Source: Oncomelania hupensis (taxonomy: Eukaryota; Mollusca; Gastropoda; Littorinimorpha; Pomatiopsidae). Taken from it: a stretch of 64,000 bases of DNA. Both the position numbers and the translations under genes were made by a program. The notes under the pieces were generated by a model, which did no database searches, was not told the DNA's origin, and was given only the letters and a program-made list of their open reading frames with translations. The stretch covers positions 24,377,924 through 24,441,923 of the forward strand of contig CM072512.1 of assembly GCA_036898135.1 (NCBI GenBank), in the 5' to 3' direction. Positions 11,454-24,569 of this stretch are shown here, in pieces. Each line of letters begins with the position of its first letter. Positions within the stretch are counted from its first letter, which is position 1.

Positions 11454-12195
11454 TCTTCTTCCCCTCCATATCCCACTCACTCTCCCTCCCCATCTATCGC
11501 CTCATCTCCCTTTCTACATTTATTTTCGTCTCCTCGTTCACTTCTTTATCTTTAATTTCCACACAATTATATTTCTCACACTACTCGGCATCTCTAACAT
11601 ACTGTTTTTCCCCTGCAAAGTTTGAGCACGTGCCCTTGTGCTTCAGAACATCAATTCACGTTGATCAGTTGCAGATGTTGCAGAAAAGTGAAACCACAGA
11701 GAGCGAGGAAGAAAAAAAACTTTTTTTAAAGACAGTTAGCGTGCTGCTTCATTGTATGGAAGAACATTTTTTGGGGGTTTGGTACTGAATCAGTCTACGA
11801 AGTATATAATCGTAAGTCTAACTAGCTGTCCTTATTGTTCCTAACAATATTATTATTCATGCCTCTACAAGATGTATGCTGACAGTGTCTCAGTGATCTT
11901 TGGCTCAAGTCGTACCTTTACTTTTACGTGCCTCTTGGTCGACATGGACTCGAACCCCGCCTTCAGGAAACTACTTTGTACGTTGTAAGTCTCTGCGGCC
12001 AGTACGCGCTTTTACGCAGCGCTGTGATCTAAACGCGTGATAGAAAAACACATAATCATTCATTGTATACGATTCTTATGTATTTCAAAACATAGTCATT
12101 ACATTACATCAGATTACTGTTTCTCCACTGCAGAATGATTCTATACCGCAGATTTTTATTATTTTTTTTTACATTAAGCGCGAAGAAGATCGAAA
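11451..12195. other. Non-coding DNA with a possible tRNA-like fragment
   Basis: On the minus strand GGGGTTCGAGTCC at about 11949-11961 looks like a tRNA B box, but no A box is found at the right distance. No gene is seen. Confidence 0.3.
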
Positions 12196-12380
12196 CGATT
12201 TTTACAGTACAATACAATACATTACAATACAATACTTTATTTAGTTCAATATGTTGATGCTTGATGTATATGCAATAATAAGAGGACAAAGTTCCAGTAA
12301 GTTCCAAAAGTATAATACAGGGTGGATCAAAGGAACGTATACCGTTAATAAAATACAATAAAATACAAATAAACTGTACA
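12196..12380 (-). repeat. Possible LINE 3' end with ATACA tail
   Basis: ACAATACAATAC repeats run into CTTTATTTAG, the reverse complement of a polyadenylation-like signal with a pentanucleotide tail. A similar structure is at 24199-24275. The body is not identified. Confidence 0.35.
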
Positions 12381-12745
12381 GTAATCCCTGTATATAGACG
12401 TGCGAAGCTGTGCAACTTACCCACAACTGCCATTAAGTATAGTATCAGTTGCACTGTAGGCTTAGTATCTATATACTATAGTTATTTATTTATTTATTTA
12501 TAGACGAACAGTTTTACACGTTGGCAATAGGAAACAGAAACCCACAGATATCCCCTTCCTATATTCAGCAGTGTTGGGAACCAGAAACAATGGTGGAACG
12601 AAGCAGAACCTAGCCTTTTATCAGCGTAAGTTTGTGTATAATAAACAATCCCAAATAAAACCCTTCTTTCAAGGTTTGGTCGGCAGCTGGGAAAGAGAGG
12701 GAGAAAAGAGAGAAAGGGAGAGGGAGAGTGAGTATGTATGTGCGT

Positions 12746-12747
<2 letters not shown>

Positions 12748-12793
<46 letters not shown>

Positions 12794-12842
12794 TGGTTGG
12801 GGAGTGTTGTGATGGGGGAAGAAGAAATAAAAGGAGGTGATG

Positions 12843-12880
<38 letters not shown>

Positions 12881-12962
12881 GTTGGAATTATTGTTTAAAC
12901 ATTAAGTCCAGGATCAGGAGAAGGGTGGGGAGAAGGGAGGGAGGGAGAGGGAGAGAGAGAGA
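12748..12962. repeat. GA microsatellite cluster
   Basis: Two long GA tracts (about 12749-12790 and 12846-12876) and a GGGA/GA patch. Confidence 0.9.
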
Positions 12963-13455
12963 AGGGTCTGGAGTGATTAACTTTTGTGAAGACTAAAAAT
13001 GTGGATTGTTACCACTTCCTAGTCGCTGAAAATAACCCTTAATAATAAGGGTAGGTAGGTAGGTGGCTATATAATGTGTTTAGGTTGTCTAGTATAATCT
13101 ACACAGTGCAAACGCAACGCCTATTCAAGCCCCCTCGTTTTCTCCTGTGAGTGACAAAAGGGTACCTGTATTCTGGCTTTGAAGTAACACATGCGCTTGC
13201 TATTATTTGTATTTCAAAGCGACGAAGAAAAGAAAAGAAAACGAAGAACAATTTTTTTTAAAGGAAATAAACTGTGGTTCTTTTCCAAAGAATGAAAGAA
13301 CGCACGAAAAGGGAGGTAATTTTACTACTGGTCGGTACAGTTGAAAGAAAATATGCTTTCGTGGCATGTTGTATTTAAAGGAAAGAAAGAAAGAAAGAAA
13401 AAGAGGTATTCGTAGATAACAACCAAAATTAAACATGCTTTCGTGGTTTATTGTA

Positions 13456-13824
13456 CAGGGTGTTCCAAAAGTCTTGGGCACATTTTGACATTGAATATTT
13501 CCGAAACTATTAAGGATATAAAAACGCATCTGGTAAATTCAGAAATCTTGTAATCTCAATTTTTACATGGAATGTTCAAAGATGTTTAATGTGAGCACCA
13601 TTGGTCACACGACACACATCAAGCCGATAGTCAAATTCTTGCCAAACGCGTCCCTGCATTTTCTGGTTGAGTGAACGCCATTAGAACAGAAATAAAATAA
13701 TTAACAGCTTTACAAAAAACTTAATGTAAATAGCTTTAAAATGGCACAACTTTTATATTACTACCATTCATAGTAATTGAGATATGGTGACTTCAAATGT
13801 GCCCAAGACTTTTGGAACACCCTG
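13456..13824 (-). mobile_element. Tc1/mariner-type MITE with transposase C-terminal remnant
   Basis: Perfect 27-base terminal inverted repeats (starting CAGGGTGTTCCAAAAGTC) occupy 13456-13482 and 13798-13824, and both ends are flanked by TA, the target duplication of this superfamily. On the minus strand 13576-13677 still encodes a transposase C-terminus (VWQEFDYRLDVCRVTNGAHI, then a stop). At 369 bases it is an internally deleted, non-autonomous copy. Confidence 0.92.
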
Positions 13825-13883
13825 TATTTTCGAAACGATTTTTTAAAGAAGAAGAAGGGACAAAACGAACGAAGAAAGGAGGG

Positions 13884-14090
13884 GCCGGGTAGCTCAGTTG
13901 GTAAGAGCGTCTTGCTAGTAACCGAAAGGTCGCTGGTTCGAATCCCGGATTGGTCAACGTGTGATCATATTATTTTCCCCTTTACCAACAACTGGCCCGC
14001 TGGTGTCAGTATAAATCGGTCCAGTAGTCACCTATATGCGAAAGTGTCGTGTGACTATAATCTACAAACAAACAAACAAACAAACAAACG
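13884..14090 (+). repeat. tRNA-headed SINE (family C), copy 1
   Basis: The tRNA-like head has an A box (TAGCTCAGTTGGTAAGAGCG) and B box (GGTTCGAATCC) spaced as in a tRNA, about 73 bases. A body of about 110 bases follows, ending GACTATAATCTAC, with an AAAC repeat tail. Copy 2 lies at 54449-54636 on the minus strand. The head is too diverged in the acceptor arm to be a working tRNA gene. Confidence 0.88.
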
Positions 14091-14263
14091 AAGAAAGAGA
14101 AAAATGTGTACTTGTGGATACAGTGTACTTGGGGATACAGTGGAAAGAAAACATAATTTCGTGGTTTATTGTATTTCCAAGCAAATCAATAAAAAGAAAG
14201 GGAGGAGGGGGAAAGAGGTGGGGTGATGAATTGGGTTGTGGTGAGAAAGAAAGAGAGAAAGAA

Positions 14264-14354
<91 letters not shown>

Positions 14355-14355
14355 A
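14264..14355. repeat. Compound GA/GACA microsatellite
   Basis: GA repeats change directly into GACA repeats. The same compound order occurs at 17190-17291. Confidence 0.95.
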
Positions 14356-14394
14356 GAGAGCACTTAAAAGAAAACATGCTGTCGTGTTTGTCAC

Positions 14395-14870
14395 GTGGGG
14401 TTTATGGGCTCTGCACAATGGAATTATGGACCCTCACGTTTATTCGGTGGGAACTGCTAGTAAGTCACCCTATGAATTACTTTAATAAATTTATTTGTTT
14501 AGCTCGTTCCGTGTTAAGGTTGGGGTACAGAAATAGATAGAAAAATGGTAAAAGAATACTGTCACACTAGCTTTCACACGGCTATGAATCATATGTAGTC
14601 CAGCCACTTGATAACAGTTAAAATCACACATTTATTTCTTCTACTCTATACAAGATTCTCTAAGTACTAATCTAACTTAAAATGTCTCAGTCACTGCTAA
14701 GAGTTCGATCGCTGATAGTCTAGGCAGCTGTTATATCTTCATCGGGCACTTTCTATTCGAATTCATGTAGATTTGGACTACTGTGGTCCGTTTTACAGTT
14801 TCTGAAGAGTTGGACTACTGTGGTCCGGTTATAATCAGTTTAAGTGCACCTTCGTGTTAACTCATGAGTG
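14395..14870 (+). repeat. Dispersed repeat, arm 1 of an inverted pair
   Basis: From GGGCTCTGCACAATGGAAT to about TAAGTGCACC this matches the reverse complement of 45700-46180. It includes TGTCACACTAGC at about 14559, preceded by a purine-rich run (GATAGAAAAATGGTAAAAGA). That arrangement would fit a polypurine tract next to a 3' LTR, but no LTR end or second LTR was confirmed. Confidence 0.65.
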
Positions 14871-16190
14871 GGGGTTCGAAGTCCTTCTGTGAGGTAGCTT
14901 CTGGTCCACCTGTGTCGTTGTGTAGTTGGGTTCCCTTGCCACGCTGTGGGGTCTGACAGGGAGTTTTCCGGGTCGCTCTTTCCGTCTTGTGCGGTAGAGG
15001 ATACTCCGCCAACTAGTCGTTTCTGTGGAGTGGTGCGCCCAGGATAGCTCGGGGTAGCTCGGGATAGCTCGCCTGCTCGTCTGTAATATAAGAGACGAAA
15101 TTCTGCACAACCCTGAATAATCGGTTTGTGCAGAGCGTCTCACTGAAAGCCAAAGTAGCCCTCAGTGATAGCTCCACATCTCTATACATAAGCGACGAAC
15201 ATTCTGCTACTTCCGGGTTCCACTGGAATCTCACTCTAAATTCCTATACATACATAAATATCAAACGTGGCTAACTATACACATACAGAATTAATAATAT
15301 TATAAACATTCCGTGGTACAGCCACTGGTCTGCAAACATACATATAAGTTAAACAACAGTGGTTCCGTACGGGATACAACATGGCGGCGTAACCGGTCGT
15401 GTTTCGCCTCGTGGTCGGCTCTTCCACGTGGTACGGCAAATTCGGATTAATAATTCACATTTATGCATAGCAAATTCCACAAACATAATTGCAACAATAA
15501 TATAAATATATCACGATGAAACAGAAGGGTGTTCATTTACCTGTTTGACAAGTTCAGGCCCGTTGTGACTTGATAGAATTCTATGCTTCTAAGTCCTGCT
15601 TCCTGGTCTAAGTGTGTAGAGATTTCTCTAGCTATCTAGCTGTTCACACTTCGGTGTATTCCTCCCAACTGACCAAAACTGTGCGTGGTTTGGACCCAGT
15701 CAAACTGGCTCCAACCACTTTGCCTAAGCTCTCCCATTGGTTCCAACGGTCCGATTCAAAACTTAAGTGCTGACGTCACTGCGCTGTGTGTGTGGCTCAG
15801 GCTCGCAGTGTGCTGTCTGCTGTGTAATTTAATTGCTGCTGTGTAATAGACTGACTCTCTACTATTACAAAGACTACACAATGCTAAATAGTCAACAAGC
15901 AGAGTTAATACTAGCCAGTTCGCGACAGTGTTGTTTTATATTTTCAAGCCTTCGTTTTCATGTCATGTAAATGTGCAAAGGTATACTATTTATTTTGGCT
16001 GTTTCATACTTGCGTCATTGGCTGACTATTTGGGTTTGTTGAGTCATGTCAGGTTATATTTATTAGTTCGCATTTTAGAATTAAGAGGCTGAGCAAACTT
16101 GTTTTGGTGCTTTTATGGCCTCAGTGTCTAGGGCCTAGAGCCACTCTTTGCACAATATGTAAACAATCCTGATGTGCGGTAAAGGTTTAA
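14871..16190. other. Non-coding DNA, possibly a continuation of the dispersed repeat
   Basis: Short tandem GGATAGCTCG-like units lie at 15043-15072. A sequence ending TTCGCGACA at 15927 could be an LTR-like end but has no matching target duplication. No gene is seen. Confidence 0.3.
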
Positions 16191-17130
16191 AAAATTAAGA
16201 GTGATAATTTGGTTGGTTAGTTTGTTGGTTTTCGTTTGTTTGTTTGTGTTTTGTTTGTTTGTTTGTTTGTTTTGTTTGGAGGTAGTTACAGTTTATGTAT
16301 CTATAAAAGAACTCGAAAATCAGAAATGAAAAGCCGCCAAAATTAATTTTCAGAATATTTTTCTGCTTATTAAAAAAATCTACCCCTTGCCAATCCCCCT
16401 CTTCATTTTCCCACAACCCCTCGACTCAAACCCGCAAACCACCACACACCTTCCTCCTCCCACCCCACCCCACCCCCCTCACTCCGCTTCTTGCCATTAA
16501 AGCTCACTGCCTGCGCAGCGTGGAAGATTCCTTTTCCCCCGACTCTCCTCACCCACCCGCATACAATAGAAAATGATTCATTTAATAACAGACGAGGCTT
16601 AAACTACACAGAAAACAACAATATGTGTCTATATTTTAGAATCTATTATAATATTAAACAACCCCGCGCCTTTTGCCGGATTAAACTTGCTGTCAAACTC
16701 ACTTAAATCATCGACAAACGGCTGATGAGGGAGGGCTAAAGGTAACCAAGCATAATTATGAGCTGTGTATAAGCGCATACTAAAATCTACCAGCCTCACA
16801 GTCTGTACAACGTCTCAAAGGCCTTCATGCCTCCACCATCACCAATACGCTTCAAACTGCATCTCAAGGTCCCTTCCCCCAATCTCTTTACCTCCCCCTT
16901 CCCCCACACACAAAGAGAGAGAGAAAAGATTTTTTTTAAAACAAGTTCATAAGACTACCATAAACTAATCCTTGTGTATAAACTAGAATCTAACAGCCTC
17001 GTAGCCTGTCAGTGTTTTAAAGCGGGGGAACTGGAGAGCGTTGGGCTTGGTTTATCTCAGAAACCTGACGTTTTACGGCGCCGTAACAGAATACTTAACA
17101 CCGCCTTTGGCCTTCACCATGCTGTTTATA
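16191..17130. other. Non-coding DNA with TTTG repeats
   Basis: TTTG repeats at about 16216-16280, C-rich patches at 16440-16480 and 16870-16910, and a perfect palindrome at 17073-17086. No gene is seen. Confidence 0.4.
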
Positions 17131-17470
<340 letters not shown>

Positions 17471-18150
17471 ATTGTTGCTTTAGGTCCAGCGGACTCCTCC
17501 GAGCCAAATCAGGACCGGACAACCCCCGATCCGCATAAAAGATCTGCTGAAACAACCCTAGTGGGAAAATTGAACGCCCTCCACCGGCCAGTCACTTTAC
17601 AATAAAGACATCCCACGCGGGGGACGGCTGAGGGTTTACCTCAACTACGCGAACCCCCGGTTACAAAAACAAAATAGAATACAAACATCATTATAAATTA
17701 TCAACGAAACATATACATATAAAATGCCTATATTGCTAAATACTAACATCATAGGAAGCCCTAGTGACCACCCAGCAGAAAGCGTCCAACACTCCCAAGC
17801 TGATCCAACAGACCTCATACACAAACAAGGAGTCTTGTCCAGGAAGAGTTTTCAAGAAAAAAGGTAGATCATTGATCTAGCGAAGAAGAAGATAGTATAG
17901 CAGAGTGATAGGACAGAGCAGGAATGGGAAAGAGTAGATGAGGAAGATAGCAACAGTGGGAATTTAAAGCACTAAATTTCCATAAAGTGGGGATATACTG
18001 AAACCCCCGGCACTCCAACGGGGGTACTGTTGCCGCAGTGAATCTGTCATGCCTACAAAGGCAAGACAGGTTTTCAACTGGGGCTTTCACTGTTCCCTTT
18101 ATAGGTTAGAACAATCTACAGTGGCAAGATTGCTCATGACCCCAAGGGGT
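17471..18150 (-). repeat. ~690-base dispersed repeat, copy A (long form)
   Basis: On the minus strand it runs from ACCCCTTGGGGTCATGAGC, through a GCCGGGGGTTT segment, to GCGGACCTAAAGC-like sequence and a CAAT-type tail. It aligns over its whole length with 49821-50523 and over most of its length with 20141-20722 and 25632-26215. Matching open-frame pieces (FWKFSALNSHC, VPCVGCLYCKVTG) follow from sequence similarity and are broken by stops. Class unknown; the variable short-repeat tail suggests retroposition. Confidence 0.85.
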
Positions 18151-18224
18151 TTATATATAGATAAGTAGGTAGGTAGGTAGACTGAAAACCGTATAATCAA
18201 TAACGAAAATCGATTCTTGTGAGA

Positions 18225-18322
18225 GAAAAGCTTCCTTTACAGTGGAGATTTGAGCTAGGGTCTCTTGCAAAGCTAGGCGTTCTACCACAAGAACCATTCT
18301 GCTACACCGGTGTATTTTTGTA
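18225..18322 (-). repeat. Decayed tRNA-like SINE head
   Basis: On the minus strand a GTAGCAGAATGGTTCTTGTG A-box-like segment and a degenerate B box (TAGCTCAAATCTC) are spaced roughly as in a tRNA. The first part of the B box has lost the GGTTC core, so this is a relic. Confidence 0.45.
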
Positions 18323-20080
18323 TAACACAGAGTAGCAGACTTCATAGTAACCAAGCTTCAGTTCACTTATAGTGCAGAAGAAATCGCCGCTCTTTTCAGC
18401 TTGTCTTTAGATTTTAAGACCGTAACCTATTTATCCTCATACGATACTAACCTACTTTTCCTTCTTCTGTCACGGTTACTCTTAAGCTTACACGCTATTA
18501 TTCATCCTCATAAGGTAGTAAACTATATTTTGCCATTCTGTCACTTTCACCTGTCAGCTTACACAATGATAAATGCCATTTGAGGCTAAGCATTTGTTTT
18601 ATGCTGTTCGCCAACCTTTTGTGGGCACACTTTATCTTAACCATGCTGCGGTTTATTTATTATGATAGTTCATACAAATAAATCTTCACTTTTGTGAGCT
18701 TGCATGATGATGTTAAATCCTAATGCTAATACATCTTTTTTATTTTATTTTTTTTTAAACGTTTTTGATGTGTTTTTGTTTAGTGTGCCTAATCTCCATT
18801 TAACCTTGCTTCTGCTGTTAAGATAACATGGTTTTTTTTAATTCTGCGTCTTTAAGTGTGTACAGTCAGAATCTGACTTCGCTTATTTTACCTGTGTTGT
18901 GTTGTATTCATCTTGATCCCTTCTCTGAATGGCATCAACATTGCAACCTTCATTTGAACCTTGTAAGGCGAATCTGTCCAATAGCAATGTTAATGCAAGC
19001 ATAATACAAACACTGAAGCAGCGAAGTATTAAAAGACTCTTAACTATACCGGCATGCACGCGCGTGCTCACGCACACACACACATACAAAACTCACTCTC
19101 TCTTTATTTCCCTCCCCTCTTCTCTCTCTTTCTCTCTTTTCTTTTCCACACACATATACTGCTTAAGCAAGGACTGTATTTTAAGGTTCTGGCAGTAATA
19201 TCCATCTGTGAAGAACAAAAATCATTTCTCTTCAACGTTTGACTCTGTAAAATCATAAAATTTACTTTTCGAAATTTGTCCGAAATATTCGGACTGGGTC
19301 AGTCACACAAAGCTTTTATCACTGGAAGTAGATTTATATTATCTCTTTTAAGAAAAATTCGTGAGTTTATATAGTAGAAATAAATGTACTTCAATGGGTA
19401 TGAACCTTAACGATAAAAATACTAGAAACAGCTCATGCACAGCGTTTCAATTGCTGTAATCTATACAAAATAGTATAAGGCGATACTAAAATAGTTTGAC
19501 AAGTTCAGTCGTACTTAATCCATGTAATCCACGGGACTACTTATTTGAACGAATATCTATGTGGTTTAAATGAGCAAATGGCACACAAAATAAAATGCAG
19601 TGTCGTAGCTGTTGGCTGAATTTTGACTTGGTCCAACGTCAGGAATTATTTTGACCAAGGTAGAATACTAGATTATATCTGTCTGTCCGTAAAATAAAAT
19701 AGCAGACAAGGCAACGCCACAGTACAGTGTCAAAGTAGTAGTATATTACAGTGGTAGTAACTGAAGAAGGCTTACTTTGTGCGTGTCTGTATTCAATACT
19801 TAGAAGAAGGCAACCCTTGAGTACCACGATAAGGTTAAAAACCTTTGGTCTTGACCTACTGGCCTCACTTCATGCTTCCCCCCACACCGCTTCCCTCTCC
19901 CCCTCCTCCTCCATTATTCCTTCCAACCCAACTCCCTCTCTCTCTCTCTCTCACTCTCACTCTTCCTCTCCCCCACCCTCACTCTACCCCATCCAAAAAA
20001 GCGAAAGTCTTTTTTTTCCGCATGGTAACGAATTCTTAACTTCAAATAAGAACAAAACGTATCTTCTAATCTAGTTTTCT
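18323..20080. other. Non-coding DNA
   Basis: AT-rich with short CT-rich patches at 19085-19145 and 19880-19990. No gene is seen. Confidence 0.4.
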
Positions 20081-20140
20081 TGACATTACATTACATTACA
20101 TTACATTACATTACATTACATTACATTACATTACATTACA
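20081..20140. repeat. TTACA pentanucleotide microsatellite
   Basis: About 12 units of TTACA directly abut the 3' end of the ~690-base repeat copy B, so it is probably the expanded tail of that insertion. Confidence 0.9.
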
Positions 20141-20722
20141 TGATTATTGCTTTAGGTTCAGCGGACTCTTCCGAGCCAAATCAGGACCGGACAACCCCTG
20201 ATCCGCATAAAAGATCTACTGAAACAGCCCTAGTGGAACTGAAAGCTCTCCACCAGCCAGTCACTTTACAATAAAGACATTCCACGCAGGGGACGCTGAG
20301 GCTGTACTCTAATTTATCGAACCCCCGTTTACAAAAACAAAATAAAATACAAACATAATTATAAATTATCAACAAAACACATACATATAAAATGCCTACA
20401 TTGCTAAATAATAACATCATAGGAAGCCCTAGTGACCAGCTGGCAGAAAGCATCCAATATTCCCAAGCTGATTCAACAGACCCCATGCACAAATAAGGAG
20501 TCTTGTACCGGAAGAGTTTTCAAGAAAAAAGGTAGATGACTGGTCTAGCGAAGAAGAAGATAGTATAGCAGATTGATAGAACAGAGCAGGGATGAGAAAG
20601 AACAAATGAGAAAGACAGCGACAGTGGGAATTTAAAGCACTAAATTTCCAGAAAGTGGGGATACTATTTATACTAAAACCCACGGCACCCCAACGGGAGT
20701 GTTGTTGTGGCAGTGTTCGGTT
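20141..20722 (-). repeat. ~690-base dispersed repeat, copy B (5'-truncated)
   Basis: It matches copies A and D from the 3' end (GCTTTAGGTTCAGCGGAC on the plus strand) to about the CACTGCCRCAACA point, and lacks about 100 bases at the 5' end. Confidence 0.85.
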
Positions 20723-22410
20723 ATGTCAGACTAACGTCTTGACTCAGTGAAAGTTTGTGGGTGTGCAGAGGTAGGGAGGGAGCATGGGGAAAGAGAGAGG
20801 TGAGGGAGACAGACGGACAGAGACAGAGATAGATTTTTATCAAAGAATAATGTTAATCAAATGATTGACTAATCAAGCACGCTAGACTAAACTAATTATC
20901 CTCCTTCTGTTCGAAATTAAACAAAACAGAAGTTTCTATATTTTATTTTAGAGCAACACTCTTAAAAGCTTATGTACGTGGCAGCGAAACAATCGTTCCC
21001 GTTTTGCATTTGACAGGTATCCCTACAAGCCAGTTTCAAACGTAGTGAAATCTCTATTTATTAGTGGAAGGTCGATTCTGATTGAATATTAACAACAAAA
21101 GGTACACCGGTACCATATATGTGAAGTGATATTCTCAGATTTTGTTGCGTTTTTATGATAAATTGGTCTAGCACACATGTCTAAGTCCGATCGGTTTCAT
21201 TGATCTGCATAAACAAATTGAACTGCCGACGTCAGTATTGGCTCGCGTGCCGCACTAGCGTTTTTGGAATATATTTGAACACAGCCGCTCAGCTAATAGC
21301 TTGAAAACGAAACGTATCGATTTACACATGCAGGAGCAATAACAATAACAGCGTAGAACAAAATGGCCGCTGTGTCAAACAAACTTGGCCGCAAACCTCA
21401 AATGAAAAGCAATGAGCGGAGGCGAAACGCCGAAACGACAACACTTGAGACCGAAAGAAAAGGGGGGGGAGGGGGGGAGGAGGGGGTGGAGGGGAAGGGG
21501 GCGGGAGACCGCGAAATTAAACGATTGTCTTGTTGGAGCTATGCTATTTCTGTAGACGGGAAGGATAAGAGGAAGTTAGAGGAAAGGATGATTGTGCAAT
21601 CTGAAATATAAAAATGTGTGGCTGACCTACACAAAGCAGGCCGTGTAATTTCACAAGCAAAATCCCCGTTACAGTCAGGGCGGGGTGGAGAGAGGAGTGG
21701 GATAGAGGGAAAAAACGTATACTGAAATACTGAACGAATTAGATTTTTTTTTGAACTTATCAAACAAAAATTACAATGCGTTCTATTCTGTGCTACGTGA
21801 TAGGTGTTTGATGAGCAGGACTGTCTGCAACATTGAGTACATGGTAAATCTCTTATGAGACGTGGTAGCGGTGGAAATTAACATTACTCTTTTACTTAGG
21901 CCTTTTGTTTTTAAAACGCAGAGATAGATGAAAAGCATCGCAGCCTCAGAGGTAGGTGTATGGGAAACCCGGAGGTTTTAAAAGACTTAAGTCGAAGGCC
22001 AAGGGAGGGGATAAGCAAAGTATTTGTCGAGGGAAAGGTCAGAGGTTACGAACCCGGTCAAAAAGAAGACCCGAGCTTTGAAGGAGGCTGAACATCCATG
22101 TTTGTTTTTGTGTAGTCGCTGTTTGATGAGTAAAACCACAGACGCTTTAGCTGTCTCACTCGGCCAGTCAGTATCTTCGTCTTGCTAAAAACTGCATGTA
22201 GTGTGGGCAAATTACCGAAATCTATTTTGAAGATTTTCTTTAATTCTAGTTTCCATTGTTTAAGCGAAGCACAACTACTTTCCGGTGTTTTTACGCACAC
22301 ACACAAAAGTTGACTCTCTATAATTTAGATAATTATTATCTATATGTATACACCAAGCAGCCACAAGCCAAATGAGATAAACCACACCAGACTGAAAAGT
22401 TCTCTGTGCA
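20723..22410. other. Non-coding DNA with a G-rich patch and a candidate start context
   Basis: At 21363 AACAAAATGGCCGCTGTG opens a short frame (MAAVSNKLGRKPQMKSNERR) that runs into a G-rich simple repeat. It could be a first exon but no donor or partner exon was found. Confidence 0.25.
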
Positions 22411-22496
22411 TATATAACCAAGCAGTTACACTTTTTACATAATATTGGACACTATATATAACCAAGCAGTTACACTTTTTACATAATATTGGACAC
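22411..22496. repeat. 44-base tandem duplication
   Basis: TATATAACCAAGCAGTTACA and the following bases to GGACAC occur twice without change at 22411-22452 and 22455-22496. Confidence 0.95.
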
Positions 22497-23014
22497 GTTT
22501 TCTACAAATTGTAATGCTTCCCACATTTCCTCTGTGCGTTACCCCTCCACACCACCCCCCACCCCTCCTCCCATTTTATTTAAAATCTATTAAGGATTAT
22601 ATATGACTGTTGTGTTTAAATGTATTCGGTCATTGAAGCGTAATCATATCTACCTCTGTGTATACTACTATAATGCAACGACGCTGTTGCAATGTGTACA
22701 TTAACACGTTCATTTGAACGAGAACACCCTTCACCACACAAATACCAGAACAAAAACCTATGATTGTCTTGTGTAGTGAACCGTTTAGGTATAGTTTTAC
22801 TTTATTGGTTGTTCCGTAAAGCTTAAAGTTTGCCAAATGCTTCAGAATCACAAGGTGAGAAAAACAAGAGTTAATTTATAGTTTATTGTTGCATTATCCT
22901 TCCACTGCCAATTTTGAATTAATAACCTATCACTAAACTATGCTGTGTCTTGTGTTTAGTAGAGAATCTATTTTGAGTTTCCGTTTACTGATTCTTATTT
23001 TGATTTTTTTTAAC

Positions 23015-23300
23015 TTTATTATCCCTTTTTCTCGGGACATTCTGGGCCGTCTCCCCTGGGGAAGGCGTAGTCGCAGCCTGTGGCGCGCCCAAAAAAAAAC
23101 ACCCCAAATATTAGTTGTGTTTTTGAAATTTTGCACGGTGATCAAACCGGAGCACCCGGACAAAACCCCTGAGGCGTTGCCCGAGTCGAAAGTAAAAAAA
23201 AACAACATTTCGCCCAGATCCTGAATCGATCCCACACCTGTCAGATTTCTACCCTGTGGACAAGACAAGTTGGTCCCGCCTTAGACCACTCGGCCACAAC
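23015..23300 (-). repeat. Leu/Ser-type tRNA-headed SINE (family A), copy 1
   Basis: On the minus strand the head begins GTTGTGGCCGAGTGGTCTAA, has a long insert in the variable-arm position and a B box (GGTGTGGGATCGATTC). The TTTTGTCCGGGTGCTCCGG central motif and an A/T-rich end with GGGATAATAAAG follow. It aligns with 53818-54060 and 54637-54956. Confidence 0.85.
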
Positions 23301-24198
23301 TTTCTCTGTAACCATAAATGAATGTATTGATTGGTGGTTTGCTCGCTTGCTTCATTTACATTTTCATTTTATTACTGTGTTGTTAGATGATGGACAAGCT
23401 TATTTGAATTTACAGCTATTTGTGTTTGGATTAAGTGCATTGATAAATCATGTACTGAATGAGTATTAAAGATAATCAAATGACTGAGACATGAACAAAA
23501 ATCAATCCAATGTGTATTGCTATCCTTGAAGAAGGAACGAGGCCACCGTTATGGTCGATTAGAAAACGGTTACACCTGAAACAATCTCACCAGTATATCG
23601 ATTTTGCAAAATTCTGTCCGGTGTAGGAAAAGAAGAAAGAATGTGTTGCTGCAAAGTTAACTTAATGCTGATCTAGTGAAGTTTATTACTGCAGAGACCT
23701 AACACATTAATTACTTCGTTTTAAGTTGTAGATATGGTTGGGACATGCACGTTACTTCAGTTTTATTGTTCCGTGTTATTCACAGTGTCCATTTGTTCTT
23801 ATGAATCTTACCCGGGTTAGTTGATTACGATTTTGCTTGAGACCTCGCCTTTAGAGCTACGGTAGAGTTTCGTGTTGGGCATTTTCAGCGTTTACTGTTT
23901 TGGTAGGATTAGTTTTGCTTTGGTAGATACCCATAAAATATCTGGGGTAGTGAACGGTTTGTCATTCTCTGTGTCGGTTAGCTAAGGGGCAAAGCGGAAA
24001 AGACATGGACCTCCACCTGTGATTTATGTAATTTTAACATGCATACGAATAAAAGAGGTAGATTCTTTTTGTACAGTAACTGTAGGCGAGCTTGAGTGCT
24101 TTCCGTATATTTAATGAAAATACTTTCTCTGTGAATTATGAATTTTAGAATTTTATTGACATATTTTTTTTTTTTGCAGGCTGAGTCAATATACATAG
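23301..24198. other. Non-coding DNA
   Basis: No gene or recognised repeat is seen. Confidence 0.4.
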
Positions 24199-24275
24199 AA
24201 TACAATACAATACAATGCTATACAATACAATACGACTTTACTTGTCTCACACGGAGCAATTACAATGGCGGCAGC
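24199..24275 (-). repeat. ATACA tail of a possible LINE 3' end
   Basis: ACAATACAATACAATG repeats, then CGACTTTACTTGTC. The structure matches 12196-12380. Confidence 0.35.
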
Positions 24276-24569
24276 TCACTAATAAATTCACTCTTTCTCT
24301 ATGTAGTATATATTTCTTTAATTTTTTAATTTTAGTCGTTAGATGGTACTTCTTTTAATCCTTTAGCGTCTTTTAAAGAAGTGATGAAATTTTTATTGTT
24401 ATTAGGGATGTGTATTGCAGTGTTAAATATAATGTGAATGTGTAAATGTTGTGATTTTGGACAGTGATTATTATTGTTAATATTGTATTATTTATTTATT
24501 TCATACATGACGGGAGTTAGTTTTTGATATTAGTATAGTATATTTCTTTATTTTAATCTCGACACGATC

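Noticed and set aside
11940..12010. tRNA or SINE head on the minus strand
   Set aside because: A B-box-like GGTTCGAGTCC is present but no A box was found.
13884..13957. Functional tRNA gene
   Set aside because: A and B boxes are good but the acceptor arm does not pair and a SINE body with tail follows; a second copy has the same body.
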